IMG/VR virus record: IMGVR_UViG_3300013233_000216
Location: 1 to 23,182 of that record
Strand: one strand, 5' to 3'
DNA length: 23,182 nucleotides
Source: a virus
Part shown: positions 7,465 through 14,381 of the stretch, piece by piece
How positions within the stretch are numbered: the first letter of the stretch is position 1
Layout of the letters: each line of letters starts with the position of its first letter
The notes under the pieces: model-generated
What the model was told of the DNA's origin: nothing
Database searches by the model: none
What the model saw: only the letters and a program-made list of their open reading frames with translations
Translations under genes and position numbers: made by a program

Positions 7465-8252
7465 CTATTGATTATGCCGTAGGTGGATTAGGAAACACAA
7501 TATTATCGCATATACTTTATGCTTGCAATAAAGCCGATATCGATTTAACTACGTTGTTTAATCAAGCCACAGGCGACGCACATGCTCGTCGAGCGCAATA
7601 TACTAGCCCAGTACTTAACATCAACCATTGCAGTATTTCTGATAATGCCGCAGACCGAATCGATCACTGTTTTTTGCAGGTTATTTCATCTAGCCCGGCA
7701 AACTTGTTAGTTACTAGAATGGGTTATCTAAAATTTGTAGAACAAGTTCCGACTTCTGATAATTATAGTGCTTTTAATATAAAAATAGGTTGCTTACACG
7801 ACACTAATTTTGTTGAATTACTAGCATATTTTTACGAATCCTGGCATTACGAGTTAGTTAATGCTACCCATCAGATGGAATTAATGGATTATATCAGTGG
7901 CGATGATAGTAAATTAAAACTCATCGCCACTGAGTTAGAATGGTCCTGGGATGCCGCCAAGTCGGCTAAATTTTTTAAGTTAGTCAGAAAAGCCAATGAG
8001 GACCATATTAGTTGGTATAATACAATCGTTAAGTACATAACCGACACTATTAGTTTTAAAAAGAATATGTTAGTACTAGAGGATTGGGAGAAAGCAGCAA
8101 CTATAGTTGAAATTTGTAAGAGTCTAGCGGTCCGGCCTAGCGAGTTACACTGGGGAACACATGACTATTTTTCAGCGCCGGGCAACATTGATTTAATTAA
8201 TGATATAAAACAGATACTGCAACAACGAAACAGCAATAACCAAACCAGTTGA
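7458..8252 (+). CDS. Unknown protein with N-terminal GGLGNT motif
   Basis: 264 aa, no confident family. The N-terminus MLTIDYAVGGLGNTILSHIL has a glycine-rich loop of the type seen at the start of some glycosyl- and sulfotransferase-like proteins; no other catalytic motif is clear. A tryptophan-rich helical region follows (LEWSWDAAKSAKFFKLV, about 158-174), and the C-terminal VRPSELHWGTHDYF may end a domain. The 9408 gene on the other side of uvsX begins similarly (SYDSGSGGNMVYLSLLLAL), so the two may be distant paralogues. The gene overlaps the endonuclease by 7 bases and its stop lies in copy 2 of the 60-bp promoter repeat, so the repeats bracket it. Having its own promoter suggests early expression. 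Confidence 0.6.
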   Translation: MLTIDYAVGGLGNTILSHILYACNKADIDLTTLFNQATGDAHARRAQYTSPVLNINHCSISDNAADRIDHCFLQVISSSPANLLVTRMGYLKFVEQVPTSDNYSAFNIKIGCLHDTNFVELLAYFYESWHYELVNATHQMELMDYISGDDSKLKLIATELEWSWDAAKSAKFFKLVRKANEDHISWYNTIVKYITDTISFKKNMLVLEDWEKAATIVEICKSLAVRPSELHWGTHDYFSAPGNIDLINDIKQILQQRNSNNQTS

Positions 8253-8287
8253 CAATAGGTTAGCTAGTGTGTATAATCAAATATATA
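8228..8287 (+). repeat. 60-bp direct repeat, copy 2 (uvsX promoter)
   Basis: Second copy of 7390-7449 with three substitutions. Read in the endonuclease frame it still gives ETAITKPVDNRLASVYNQIY, but no endonuclease precedes it; the 7458 gene ends inside it in another frame. Confidence 0.92.
8250..8278 (+). promoter_or_regulatory. Consensus sigma70 promoter for uvsX
   Basis: TTGACA (8250-8255), 17-base spacer, TATAAT (8273-8278). Start expected near 8285, followed by GGAG (8295-8298) and the uvsX ATG at 8307. Probably the early promoter of the recombination operon. Confidence 0.82.
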
Positions 8288-8306
8288 ACAATGTGGAGAA
8301 AACATT

Positions 8307-9407
8307 ATGAGTAAACCGTTTGATATAAGCAAATTCAGAAAAGATATAACTAAGTCAATAGATGGCATGTCGGTTGGATTTCACGACCCAACCGACTGGA
8401 TCAGTACAGGCAACTATGCGCTTAACTATTTAATTAGTGGAGATTTTAATAAAGGTGTGCCGCTAGGCAAGGTAACAGTCTTTGCCGGAGAATCAGGATC
8501 TGGCAAATCGTTTTTTGCATCTGGCAATATAGTAAAGCACGCACAAGAACAAGGCATCTACGTGGTGTTAATTGACAGTGAAAATGCGTTAGACGAAGCA
8601 TGGCTACAAGCCTTAGGTGTTGATACTAGCGAAGAAAAGTTATTAAAATTATCAATGTCTATGATTGACGATGTTGCTAAAACTATTAGTTCATTTATGA
8701 AAGATTATAAAGCAATGGACGAAGATACCCGCCCTAAAGTATTATTCGTAATTGATAGCTTAGGTATGTTATTAACACCAACTGATGTTAAGCAGTTTGA
8801 AGCAGGTGACATGAAAGGTGATTTAGGACGTAAGCCTAAAGCATTAACAGCGTTAGTTCGCAATACAGTAAACATGTTCGGAGCACATAACGTAGGAATG
8901 GTAGCAACAAATCATACTTATGAATCGCAAGATATGTTCAATCCAGACGAAATCATAAGTGGTGGCCGCGGTTTTATCTTTGCGTCATCTATAGTAATCG
9001 CAATGAAGAAAATGAAATTAAAAGAAGATGATTCCGGCAATAAAACTACGCAAGTGCATGGTATTAGAGCAGGCTGTAAAGTAATGAAAACACGTTATGC
9101 TAAACCATTTGAGAATATCCAAGTTAAGATTCCATATAAAACAGGAATGAGTCCATATAGCGGTTTATTTGATATGGCAGAATCGCAAGGATTATTAGAG
9201 AAGTCTGGCAATAGTTATATTTTCATTACCAAAGATGGCGAAGAGCTAAAAGCTTTTCGTAAGAAATGGGAAAAGAATGAAAACGGTCTCTTAGATAAGT
9301 TAATGGCAGATATGGCAATGAGTGATTCACTTGAAGAAGTTAGCGTTGATACAGATGTTGATATCAATCGAGTAGTTGAGAAAATTGAAGAAACAAACGA
9401 AGCATAA
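8307..9407 (+). CDS. uvsX: UvsX RecA-like recombinase
   Basis: ATP-dependent strand-exchange protein that forms filaments on gp32-coated single-stranded DNA with help from UvsY; it drives T4-type recombination-dependent replication and also the homing events seen here. Walker A is GESGSGKS (61-68), DSENALDEAWL (90-100) is the RecA-type post-Walker acidic region, Walker B is LFVID (146-150), and VGMVATNHTYES (about 197-208) is the region after loop L1. At 366 aa it is close to T4 UvsX (391 aa). The start has GGAG eight bases upstream and a perfect promoter. uvsY lies two genes downstream, the expected functional partner. Confidence 0.95.
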   Translation: MSKPFDISKFRKDITKSIDGMSVGFHDPTDWISTGNYALNYLISGDFNKGVPLGKVTVFAGESGSGKSFFASGNIVKHAQEQGIYVVLIDSENALDEAWLQALGVDTSEEKLLKLSMSMIDDVAKTISSFMKDYKAMDEDTRPKVLFVIDSLGMLLTPTDVKQFEAGDMKGDLGRKPKALTALVRNTVNMFGAHNVGMVATNHTYESQDMFNPDEIISGGRGFIFASSIVIAMKKMKLKEDDSGNKTTQVHGIRAGCKVMKTRYAKPFENIQVKIPYKTGMSPYSGLFDMAESQGLLEKSGNSYIFITKDGEELKAFRKKWEKNENGLLDKLMADMAMSDSLEEVSVDTDVDINRVVEKIEETNEA

Positions 9408-10223
9408 GTGATTGACTTAACAAAGAATGTAACTGTTAGCTACGATTCTGGTTCAGGTGGCAACATGGTTTATTTAAGTCTATTACTTGCGTTACAAAGC
9501 ACTCATACATCGCAAAGTAAAGTACATGTGGCTAATTTAATCAAAGAAGCATGGGATATATCGGAACTCAAAAATTGGAAAGATACAGAAATACTTGAAA
9601 ATTACGAAGACGTACCGAATTACAATGATACAACCGAGACCGAGACTATAGTGCGTATTACTTGTTTAGCAGGCAAAGGGGAAGTAGACTACGCCGATAT
9701 TGTTATTGTAGTCTACACTGATATAAAGACACAAGCTGCTCTGAGCAAGATGAAAAATACTTATGCGTATCGCAATTTGCACACATTAGTACGCACTATA
9801 CCGTTGACGGTGTATAATGATGTTAAAGATCGGCACTGGCCGGCAATTAGTGATGTTAGCGAGTTTAGTATACTCTCACGTAATATACAAAATGAGTTAG
9901 TTAATCAATTTAGTTTTCCGGAAAATATGCACAGGCCCGACGCTTGGGAAGATTATGTGCATGATATCATGAGCACCGAATATAACGGTATGCGTATTAA
10001 TTCGAATATTGCGGGTACATTAGATAAAGCTAACTATACTTTTATCTTGCAAGACATAGTTAACACTAAATTTAAATGTGTCACGGATGCGCTGGGATTA
10101 GAGTACACAGATGAAATTAGAGATCATATCGCATTGTGGTTAGATTTGCATCCAGGAAATATTCAAGAAATGCTAACATCAACTATATACAGTAAACTAG
10201 GAGAATCGAATTGGAAGACATAG
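9408..10223 (+). CDS. Unknown protein with glycine-rich N-terminal loop
   Basis: 271 aa. The GTG start touches the uvsX stop, so translation is probably coupled. The N-terminus SYDSGSGGNMVYLSLLLAL (11-29) is a strand-glycine loop-helix like that of nucleotide- or PAPS-binding proteins, but it is not a proper Walker A and no second motif is clear. The central part has IVRITCLAGKGEVDYADIVIVVYTD, consistent with a Rossmann-like alpha/beta core. The position between uvsX and uvsY and resemblance of the start to the 7458 protein suggest a shared phage family. I cannot assign a function. Confidence 0.6.
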   Translation: MIDLTKNVTVSYDSGSGGNMVYLSLLLALQSTHTSQSKVHVANLIKEAWDISELKNWKDTEILENYEDVPNYNDTTETETIVRITCLAGKGEVDYADIVIVVYTDIKTQAALSKMKNTYAYRNLHTLVRTIPLTVYNDVKDRHWPAISDVSEFSILSRNIQNELVNQFSFPENMHRPDAWEDYVHDIMSTEYNGMRINSNIAGTLDKANYTFILQDIVNTKFKCVTDALGLEYTDEIRDHIALWLDLHPGNIQEMLTSTIYSKLGESNWKT

Positions 10224-10453
10224 AAGTAAATTTATTAGTTTGGAAAGAACTAAAAGAACATTTAAACAATGACACTGAATCAGCAGCAGAAGATTTTGTG
10301 CGAGTATTAATTGAGCACGGAGCCGATGCTGAGGATATTGCTGAATACGCAGTGGATTCGGACGTTAAGCGTGCGTTAATGGAATACCTAGAAGTAGACG
10401 AAGATAGTGATGAATTTCACGAAGATAATGATACCGACGAATATGAATTCTAA
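10211..10453 (+). CDS. Small highly acidic protein
   Basis: 80 aa, about one third Asp and Glu, with a C-terminal acidic tail (EVDEDSDEFHEDNDTDEYEF). TTG start with a good AGGAG eight bases upstream, overlapping the previous gene by 13 bases; its stop overlaps the uvsY start in a TAATG. Helical pattern, no Cys and no membrane segment. Acidic small phage proteins often bind basic proteins or mimic DNA, and its seat between uvsX and uvsY would fit a recombination modulator, but this is guesswork. Confidence 0.65.
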   Translation: MEDIEVNLLVWKELKEHLNNDTESAAEDFVRVLIEHGADAEDIAEYAVDSDVKRALMEYLEVDEDSDEFHEDNDTDEYEF

Positions 10454-10908
10454 TGGTACGATATAATCAAGTAGTTAAGAACTTAGCATTACTTCCAAAT
10501 TTCATAACATATTATGAAACAGAATTATCCAGTGCTGCCAAAGATTGTACAATTCATGGCAATGTGGAAAAGCAAGTACAGATGCTACCTGGCATAACAG
10601 AACATAGATTTAATCAGTTACAAGAAATAGAAGCATTATTGGAATATTTGAATATACAGCTTAGAAAGATAAAGCAAAAACATTATAAGCTGTACTTGGA
10701 AAAATATGCCAAAGCATTAACTAGCAGAGATGCCCAGATATACAGCGAAGCAGAAGATGAAGTGATTGATTTCTCAGTACTTATTAACGAAGTAGCATTA
10801 GTGCGCAATAAATACTTAGGCGTATTAAAGGCAATAGAATCTAAGAATTTCCAACTCGGACATATTGCCCGATTACGTGCAGCCGGCCTTGAGGACATAC
10901 ACATTTAA
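10453..10908 (+). CDS. uvsY: UvsY recombination mediator
   Basis: Loads UvsX onto gp32-covered single-stranded DNA. The protein is 151 aa (T4 UvsY 137 aa), all helical, with a basic centre (LRKIKQKHYKLYLEKYAKAL, about 71-90) and the family's C-terminal pattern: LGVLKAIESKNFQLGHIARLRAAG (about 122-145), comparable to the T4 region with IKSRGFAIKHIQDMRA. Its position two genes after uvsX supports the call. The ATG overlaps the previous stop (TAATG), as does the next gene, so the run is translationally coupled. Confidence 0.8.
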   Translation: MVRYNQVVKNLALLPNFITYYETELSSAAKDCTIHGNVEKQVQMLPGITEHRFNQLQEIEALLEYLNIQLRKIKQKHYKLYLEKYAKALTSRDAQIYSEAEDEVIDFSVLINEVALVRNKYLGVLKAIESKNFQLGHIARLRAAGLEDIHI

Positions 10909-11114
10909 TGAAACAATTATGCGCAACATGCGAATCAACTAACGTACAAGAAGACACATTCACAGATACGTTTAATAAACGAGACAAAGGAAATAAATTA
11001 GTGATAGTATCTAATTTAGACGGATATTTCTGTAATGATTGCGGTGCTGTAACAATAACAGCTAAACAATTCGCAAAAAACACTAAAAAAGTAGAGAAAG
11101 CTTATGATGAATAA
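10908..11114 (+). CDS. Small zinc-ribbon protein, YgiT/MqsA-type finger
   Basis: 68 aa with two CxxC pairs: C5-x2-C8 near the start and C42-x2-C45 in GYFCNDCGA, the spacing of YgiT/MqsA-like zinc ribbons. After the second pair the sequence runs on as VTITAKQFAKNTKK, as in the antitoxin N-terminal domain, but the helix-turn-helix half of MqsA is missing. It starts in a TAATG overlap with uvsY and overlaps the methyltransferase by 11 bases. It may be a small nucleic-acid-binding or regulatory protein; no toxin partner is visible next to it. Confidence 0.7.
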   Translation: MKQLCATCESTNVQEDTFTDTFNKRDKGNKLVIVSNLDGYFCNDCGAVTITAKQFAKNTKKVEKAYDE

Positions 11115-11868
11115 TCCATTACAATTCGGATCCGAAGCAGATAGTCACGCTCACTCGCTATCGATTTTAAATTTATTACGAGAGTACGACGATTTCATGA
11201 TGTCAATTGACAGTGTAGCAGACATGGGATGCGGCACTGGCAAAGACTTAGAATGGTGGGCAACGCAAACCACACGCGACGATAATCCAGAGCCTCTGAA
11301 CATAAATTGTGTAGGGTACGATACACTGGATAAATTATTAGTAGAAGATCGCCACGATAATATATTGTATTCGCAGCGCGACTTTGAAACTGAAGTAACT
11401 GGCACGCAATACGATATCATTTGGAGTCACGACAGTTTTCAGTATGCTATAAATCCGTTACAAACGCTAGCACAGTGGAATAAAATGTTAACCCCCGGCG
11501 GAATGTTAATGTTGTCAGTGCCACAGTCTACTAACGTAGTATTTAACAAGCAAGAATATAATCAAGTTGACGGAACATATTTTAATTATACATTAGTAAG
11601 TTTAATTCACATGTTAGCAATCTCCGGGTTTAATTGCGATATTGGTTTCTTTCAAAAAAACGCCAATGACCCATGGATTAATTGTGTAGTATATAAAAGT
11701 GAACACGAGCCAATGGATCCACGCACAACACGGTGGTACGATCTAGTAGATAAAGAATTATTACCTAAAACAGCAGTAGACAGCATTAATGCTTGCGGAC
11801 ATTTGCGCCAACAGCATTTGGTACTACCGTGGTTAGATAAGAGTAATACAGATTTTGGACAACAGTAA
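11104..11868 (+). CDS. Class I SAM-dependent methyltransferase
   Basis: 254 aa. Motif I is VADMGCGTGKDLEWW (about 38-52), the AdoMet-binding glycine loop; an acidic residue follows in GYDTLDKL; YDIIWSHDSFQYAINP (about 104-119) is the motif IV region; and LTPGGMLMLSVPQ (about 133-145) matches the methyltransferase type 11 core. No DNA-methylase catalytic motif (NPPY/DPPY) is present, so a small-molecule, sugar or protein substrate is likelier than DNA. Its partner gene downstream joins a nucleotidyltransferase to a sugar isomerase-type cupin, which suggests carbohydrate modification. The start could be 11104 or the next codon ATG at 11107. Confidence 0.85.
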   Translation: MMNNPLQFGSEADSHAHSLSILNLLREYDDFMMSIDSVADMGCGTGKDLEWWATQTTRDDNPEPLNINCVGYDTLDKLLVEDRHDNILYSQRDFETEVTGTQYDIIWSHDSFQYAINPLQTLAQWNKMLTPGGMLMLSVPQSTNVVFNKQEYNQVDGTYFNYTLVSLIHMLAISGFNCDIGFFQKNANDPWINCVVYKSEHEPMDPRTTRWYDLVDKELLPKTAVDSINACGHLRQQHLVLPWLDKSNTDFGQQ

Positions 11869-11890
11869 ATTTAGCAGATTATTTAACACT

Positions 11891-12682
11891 ATGGTCAAAC
11901 GTGTAAATTTATGTTCCGGGGGATACGACCCAATTCACAGCGGGCATATTAATTTAATAAACGGTATGTCCACTGGTTTAACAAGCGACATCTCTGTAGT
12001 AGCAGTAAATTCTGACAAGTGGCTACAAAGAAAAAAAGGCAATAACTTCCTCACTATCAATGAGCGGATAACAATAGTAGCTAATCTAAAAAGTGTACAC
12101 AGCGCAATAGAATTCAATGACGACGACGATTCAGCGTGCGATGCGATACAGCAATGTTTAGACAAATACCCCTCGGCAGCAATACACTTTCACAACGGAG
12201 GAGATCGTAATAGTGCAAATATATTAGAAACATTAAAATTTGCAGGCAATAGCAGGGTACATTTCATTTACGGCACCGGTGGGAACAACAAAGCAAATTC
12301 CTCAAGCGATATCCTGACACGATGGGCAACCATATCAAACACAACGCAACGACAGTGGGGCAATTACACAGTACTAGATAATATGCCCGGGGTAAAAGTC
12401 AAAAAAATGATAGTAACGCCAGGAAAATCATTATCAATGCAGCAGCACGAACACCGCAGCGAGCATTGGTTTGTAGCATCCGGCAGCGGCTATGCCGAAG
12501 CACAGTATACAACAGAATCAGCAATAACACGCATACAGCTAGTCAAAGATGATTTATTAACAATATCTAAACAGTGCTGGCATAAATTAGTAAATGATTC
12601 GCACGATGACTTAGTAATAGTAGAAATTCAGCATGGATTAACGTGCAAAGAATCCGATATAACACGTAAACCAGATAAATAA
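11891..12682 (+). CDS. Cytidylyltransferase-like / mannose-6-phosphate isomerase-type cupin fusion
   Basis: Two domains. The N-terminal one is a nucleotidyltransferase of the RfaE/TagD kind: VNLCSGGYDPIHSGHINL with the HxGH motif (residues 16-19), VNSDKWLQRKKG, and SSSDILTRW as the second ATP-binding motif. From about residue 155 a cupin follows, with PGKSLSMQQHEHRSEHWFV (about 177-195), the metal-binding signature of type II phosphomannose isomerases. Together they could activate and bind or isomerise a sugar phosphate, for LPS or capsule modification or for decorating phage parts. A TTG at 11855 in the same frame would add 12 residues; I prefer the ATG at 11891 because such enzymes start right before this strand. 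Overlap or close spacing with the methyltransferase suggests joint action. Confidence 0.78.
   Translation: MVKRVNLCSGGYDPIHSGHINLINGMSTGLTSDISVVAVNSDKWLQRKKGNNFLTINERITIVANLKSVHSAIEFNDDDDSACDAIQQCLDKYPSAAIHFHNGGDRNSANILETLKFAGNSRVHFIYGTGGNNKANSSSDILTRWATISNTTQRQWGNYTVLDNMPGVKVKKMIVTPGKSLSMQQHEHRSEHWFVASGSGYAEAQYTTESAITRIQLVKDDLLTISKQCWHKLVNDSHDDLVIVEIQHGLTCKESDITRKPDK
12674..12681 (+). promoter_or_regulatory. Late-type promoter box GATAAATA
   Basis: Seven of eight matches to the T4 late box TATAAATA, 31 bases before the ATG of a virion-type gene, overlapping the preceding stop codon. A leader with AGGAG follows, as expected for a late gene. Confidence 0.4.
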
Positions 12683-12712
12683 CAGTAATAATATTATTAG
12701 GAGAAATAAAGA

Positions 12713-13375
12713 ATGGCAACAAGAACAGTACAATTATTAGGCGCAGCCTTTTCAGAAACAGGCGACGTATCTATAGCAGTAACCATGGACACTGGTGCCG
12801 GACCAGTTGAAGTATTTAATGGCGTAGTACCTACAACTGCTGGTGTAATGCCAGAACAAACTACAGCAAGTGATAAAGTAGTACTAGCATCGTACGAAAT
12901 GGACGATCTTATACAATTTACATCGTTGCCAGTTACTATCACACCAAGTAACGGCGATATTAGTGTAATGACATTTGCTTGGAATAACTATAACCCACTG
13001 AACCTAACAGAATTTGTACCAAGTACAGTCCAAGGCCAGAAAAGCAATCCATCAATTGATGGAGTACCGTTTGTGCATGGTGCGTTAACAGTGACCGAAA
13101 TCGGCAGCTTACATTATAATGTAACTGACGCATCTGTTTTTGCTTGCGATATGTTAGTAGGTGGATTACACCCAGATATCGTTGGATCAAAAACAATTAA
13201 TCAGTCAGCTATTGTTACAGGCACTAGTTATGTTATTGCACAAGCGGGCAACGCAGATTGGGCTGCCCTTGGCGCAGTAGATCCAACAGGAGTATGGGAT
13301 AACATCACTTTTACAGCAACAGCTAATGGCGATGCCACAAAAGGCGGGTATGCTATACCAACAGCTTCACTATAA
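12713..13375 (+). CDS. Virion structural protein with tail-fibre-type C-terminal repeat
   Basis: 220 aa, rich in Thr, Val, Gly and Ala with alternating beta pattern and only one Cys; the profile of a phage capsid-decoration or fibre protein. The C-terminal part GTSYVIAQAGNADWAALGA ... ITFTATANGDATKGG (about 171-214) is a module common in phage tail and fibre proteins. Strong ribosome binding site (AGGAG), a GATAAATA late box upstream and an intrinsic terminator after the stop make a single-gene late unit. Exact location in the virion cannot be told. Confidence 0.7.
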   Translation: MATRTVQLLGAAFSETGDVSIAVTMDTGAGPVEVFNGVVPTTAGVMPEQTTASDKVVLASYEMDDLIQFTSLPVTITPSNGDISVMTFAWNNYNPLNLTEFVPSTVQGQKSNPSIDGVPFVHGALTVTEIGSLHYNVTDASVFACDMLVGGLHPDIVGSKTINQSAIVTGTSYVIAQAGNADWAALGAVDPTGVWDNITFTATANGDATKGGYAIPTASL

Positions 13376-13397
13376 ATAAGATTTAGTCTTATTAACT

Positions 13398-13425
13398 AAA
13401 AATACCTCTTAATTGGGGTATTTTT
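13398..13425 (+). terminator. Intrinsic terminator after the structural gene
   Basis: Stem AAAATACCTC (13399-13408) pairs with GGGGTATTTT (13415-13424) with one T-G pair; loop TTAATT; flanking A/T adds an eleventh pair and the 3' side is T-rich. It closes the transcription unit before the RNA cluster. Confidence 0.85.
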
Positions 13426-13448
13426 GTGACTAAAATGTCAAATAAAGG

Positions 13449-13476
13449 TAGACATTTAGGATAAATGCTGTATAAT
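13449..13476 (+). promoter_or_regulatory. Sigma70-type promoter of the RNA cluster
   Basis: TAGACA (13449-13454), 16-base spacer, TATAAT (13471-13476). Start expected near 13483. An inverted repeat AAATGTC (13433-13439) / GACATTT (13451-13457) overlaps the -35 box and could be a regulator site. Confidence 0.65.
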
Positions 13477-13508
13477 GTAATATAACAGTTAGGAAACGAC
13501 GCTGTTAA

Positions 13509-13627
13509 GACAATAGCTGCTCCGGATGAGCGATAGCATAGTTAGAGTTCGATTCTCTTATAAGTACTGGATGTACGCTTTACCTCGTAACGAGGCACAG
13601 GTTGGTTCAACTCCAACGCTATTGTCA
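13509..13627 (+). ncRNA. tRNA-like element 1 (expanded)
   Basis: A perfect 9-bp closing helix GACAATAGC/GCTATTGTC abuts a canonical T arm (GTTGG-TTCAACT-CCAAC). A CCTCG-TAA-CGAGG hairpin before it resembles a type II variable arm. A GCTC-CGGAT-GAGC hairpin sits where the D arm should be, and there is a further hairpin AGAG-TTCGATT-CTCT. The total of about 118 nt is 25-40 nt too long for a tRNA. CTGGATG could be a seven-base anticodon loop with GGA (Ser), but its stem is weak. No CCA is encoded. It could be a domain of a larger RNA instead. Confidence 0.35.
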
Positions 13628-13885
13628 CTAGGAAAAAGGGGCAGGTGGTTCAGAGAGCCAAACTATGTCACTCTGGGTAGCATTGATAAAGTGTCCGGCC
13701 TAATTTAAACTGTACCCCGGATGGTTCCTAGGGGAATAATACAAGGGTTATAAAGCCTAGCTAAGCTAGTGCCTATAGCGTAACAGCAGTCCCGATGGAG
13801 CCACCAAATTTGAGAGATAATACGAGGGACTAATACCCACACGTGATTTCTTAAAGAGTAACGGGATTGATACATGTTAGGATCC

Positions 13886-13994
13886 TGTGTAATAGTATAA
13901 CGGCAATACGCTATCTGAGAGAATGTTAATTGTGGCTTAATTACCCACAAGGCAGTATCAAGGATGGAAATGGGGTTCAACTCCTCTTACACAC
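13886..13994 (+). tRNA. tRNA-like element 2, apparently interrupted in the anticodon arm
   Basis: The 5' third is a textbook tRNA: acceptor TGTGTAA, TA, D stem GTAT/ATAC with loop AACGGCA. The 3' end has a T arm (GGGG-TTCAACT-CCTC, one G-T pair, only four pairs) abutting TTACACA, the exact acceptor complement. Between them CTATC (13911-13915) can pair with GATGG, leaving a 47-nt loop instead of 7 that contains a TTGTGG/CCACAA hairpin. No CCA is encoded and the anticodon cannot be read. It may be a tRNA with an insertion, a decayed gene, or part of a larger RNA. Confidence 0.45.
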
Positions 13995-14130
13995 TCGACT
14001 AAATTGTAGTTTAATGATATCTACCTGATACAAAAATCATTATGGGATGATTTAACGTTTGAGATTTTTATTTCAAGCATTAACTAGTTAGTGATCACCA
14101 TGCGACTAGTAAAATAAAGCGGTGGTCAAT

Positions 14131-14203
14131 GCAAGGTTAGATTAATGGTAAATCATCGGGTTCCCCCTGAAAATGTAGGTTCGATTCCTGCACCTTTGCT
14201 CCA
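14131..14203 (+). tRNA. tRNA-Gly (UCC anticodon)
   Basis: Acceptor GCAAGGT pairs with ACCTTTGC with one bulged T; TA; D stem GATT/AATC with loop AATGGTA; an anticodon arm whose loop GTTCCCC puts TCC at 34-36; T arm GTAGG-TTCGATT-CCTGC; discriminator T and encoded CCA. The T73 discriminator, which is usual for bacterial tRNA-Gly, agrees with the anticodon. The variable region is short (three bases) and the anticodon stem has one mismatch, so it is somewhat divergent. Confidence 0.75.
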
Positions 14204-14209
14204 AATTAA

Positions 14210-14313
14210 CGACCGGCTGGAAATTAACATTAGCCAATAAGGCGCAAGATATATGGATTGATCACCGGAAATATTGCGCCCAGCGTGTGGTTCAAATCCG
14301 CACCGGTCGACCA
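14210..14313 (+). tRNA. tRNA-like element 3 with encoded CCA, expanded middle
   Basis: Acceptor CGACCGG pairs perfectly with CCGGTCG, followed by discriminator A and CCA; the T arm TGTGG-TTCAAAT-CCGCA is canonical and directly abuts it. A five-base variable region (CAGCG) precedes it, and GGCGC/GCGCC forms a stem at the anticodon-arm place but with a 30-nt loop rather than 7. The D region (14219-14235) lacks the usual GG in its loop. Length is 104 nt with CCA, about 28 above normal. Ends look like a processed tRNA; the decoding part cannot be assigned. Confidence 0.5.
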
Positions 14314-14373
14314 AATAAAAGGTTGACAGTCCTTCAAAACTGTCGTATAATATGTACTTAATTAATAAGCCAA
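14313..14373 (+). repeat. 61-bp promoter repeat, copy 1
   Basis: Matches 14602-14662 at 57 of 61 positions without gaps. It holds TTGACA (14323-14328), a 17-base spacer and TATAAT (14346-14351), a perfect sigma70 promoter. GACAG (14325-14329) and CTGTC (14340-14344) form an inverted repeat between the two boxes, a typical place for an operator. It lies just after the CCA of tRNA-like element 3. Confidence 0.88.
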
Positions 14374-14381
14374 GGTGTTAT

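Larger units (their letters stand above)
13483..14130 (+). ncRNA. Putative large structured non-coding RNA region
   Basis: About 650 nt with no credible gene (short open frames lack ribosome sites and recognisable proteins), transcribed from the promoter at 13449 and ending next to tRNA-Gly. Helices visible by eye: AACAG/CTGTT near the 5' end; a 9-bp closing helix GACAATAGC/GCTATTGTC (13509-13517, 13618-13626); CTAGGAA/TTCCTAG (13628-13634, 13725-13731) enclosing about 90 nt; TGGTTC-AGA-GAGCCA; CTAGC-TAA-GCTAG (13757-13769); AGTCCC/GGGACT (13788-13793, 13826-13831); TTGTGG/CCACAA; AAATCA/TGATTT; and TGATCACC/GGTGGTCA (14092-14099, 14121-14128). Large ornate phage RNAs next to tRNAs (GOLLD, ROOL) are known; membership is only a suggestion. 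Two tRNA-like parts lie within and are listed separately. Confidence 0.45.

Noticed and set aside
10908-11114. Zinc-ribbon gene as antitoxin of a toxin-antitoxin pair
   Set aside because: The MqsA-like finger is present but the DNA-binding half and any adjacent toxin are absent.
13371-13378. Exact TATAAATA on the plus strand at the stop codon of the structural gene
   Set aside because: It is followed within 25 bases by an intrinsic terminator and no gene, and it is formed by the stop codon region; probably chance.
13526-13708. A 60-aa plus-strand open frame in the RNA cluster
   Set aside because: No ribosome binding site, odd composition, and it runs through the tRNA-like helices, which explain the sequence better.
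13705-13980. A 91-aa minus-strand open frame in the RNA cluster
   Set aside because: It crosses tRNA-like element 2 and several helices, lacks a start signal and resembles no protein.
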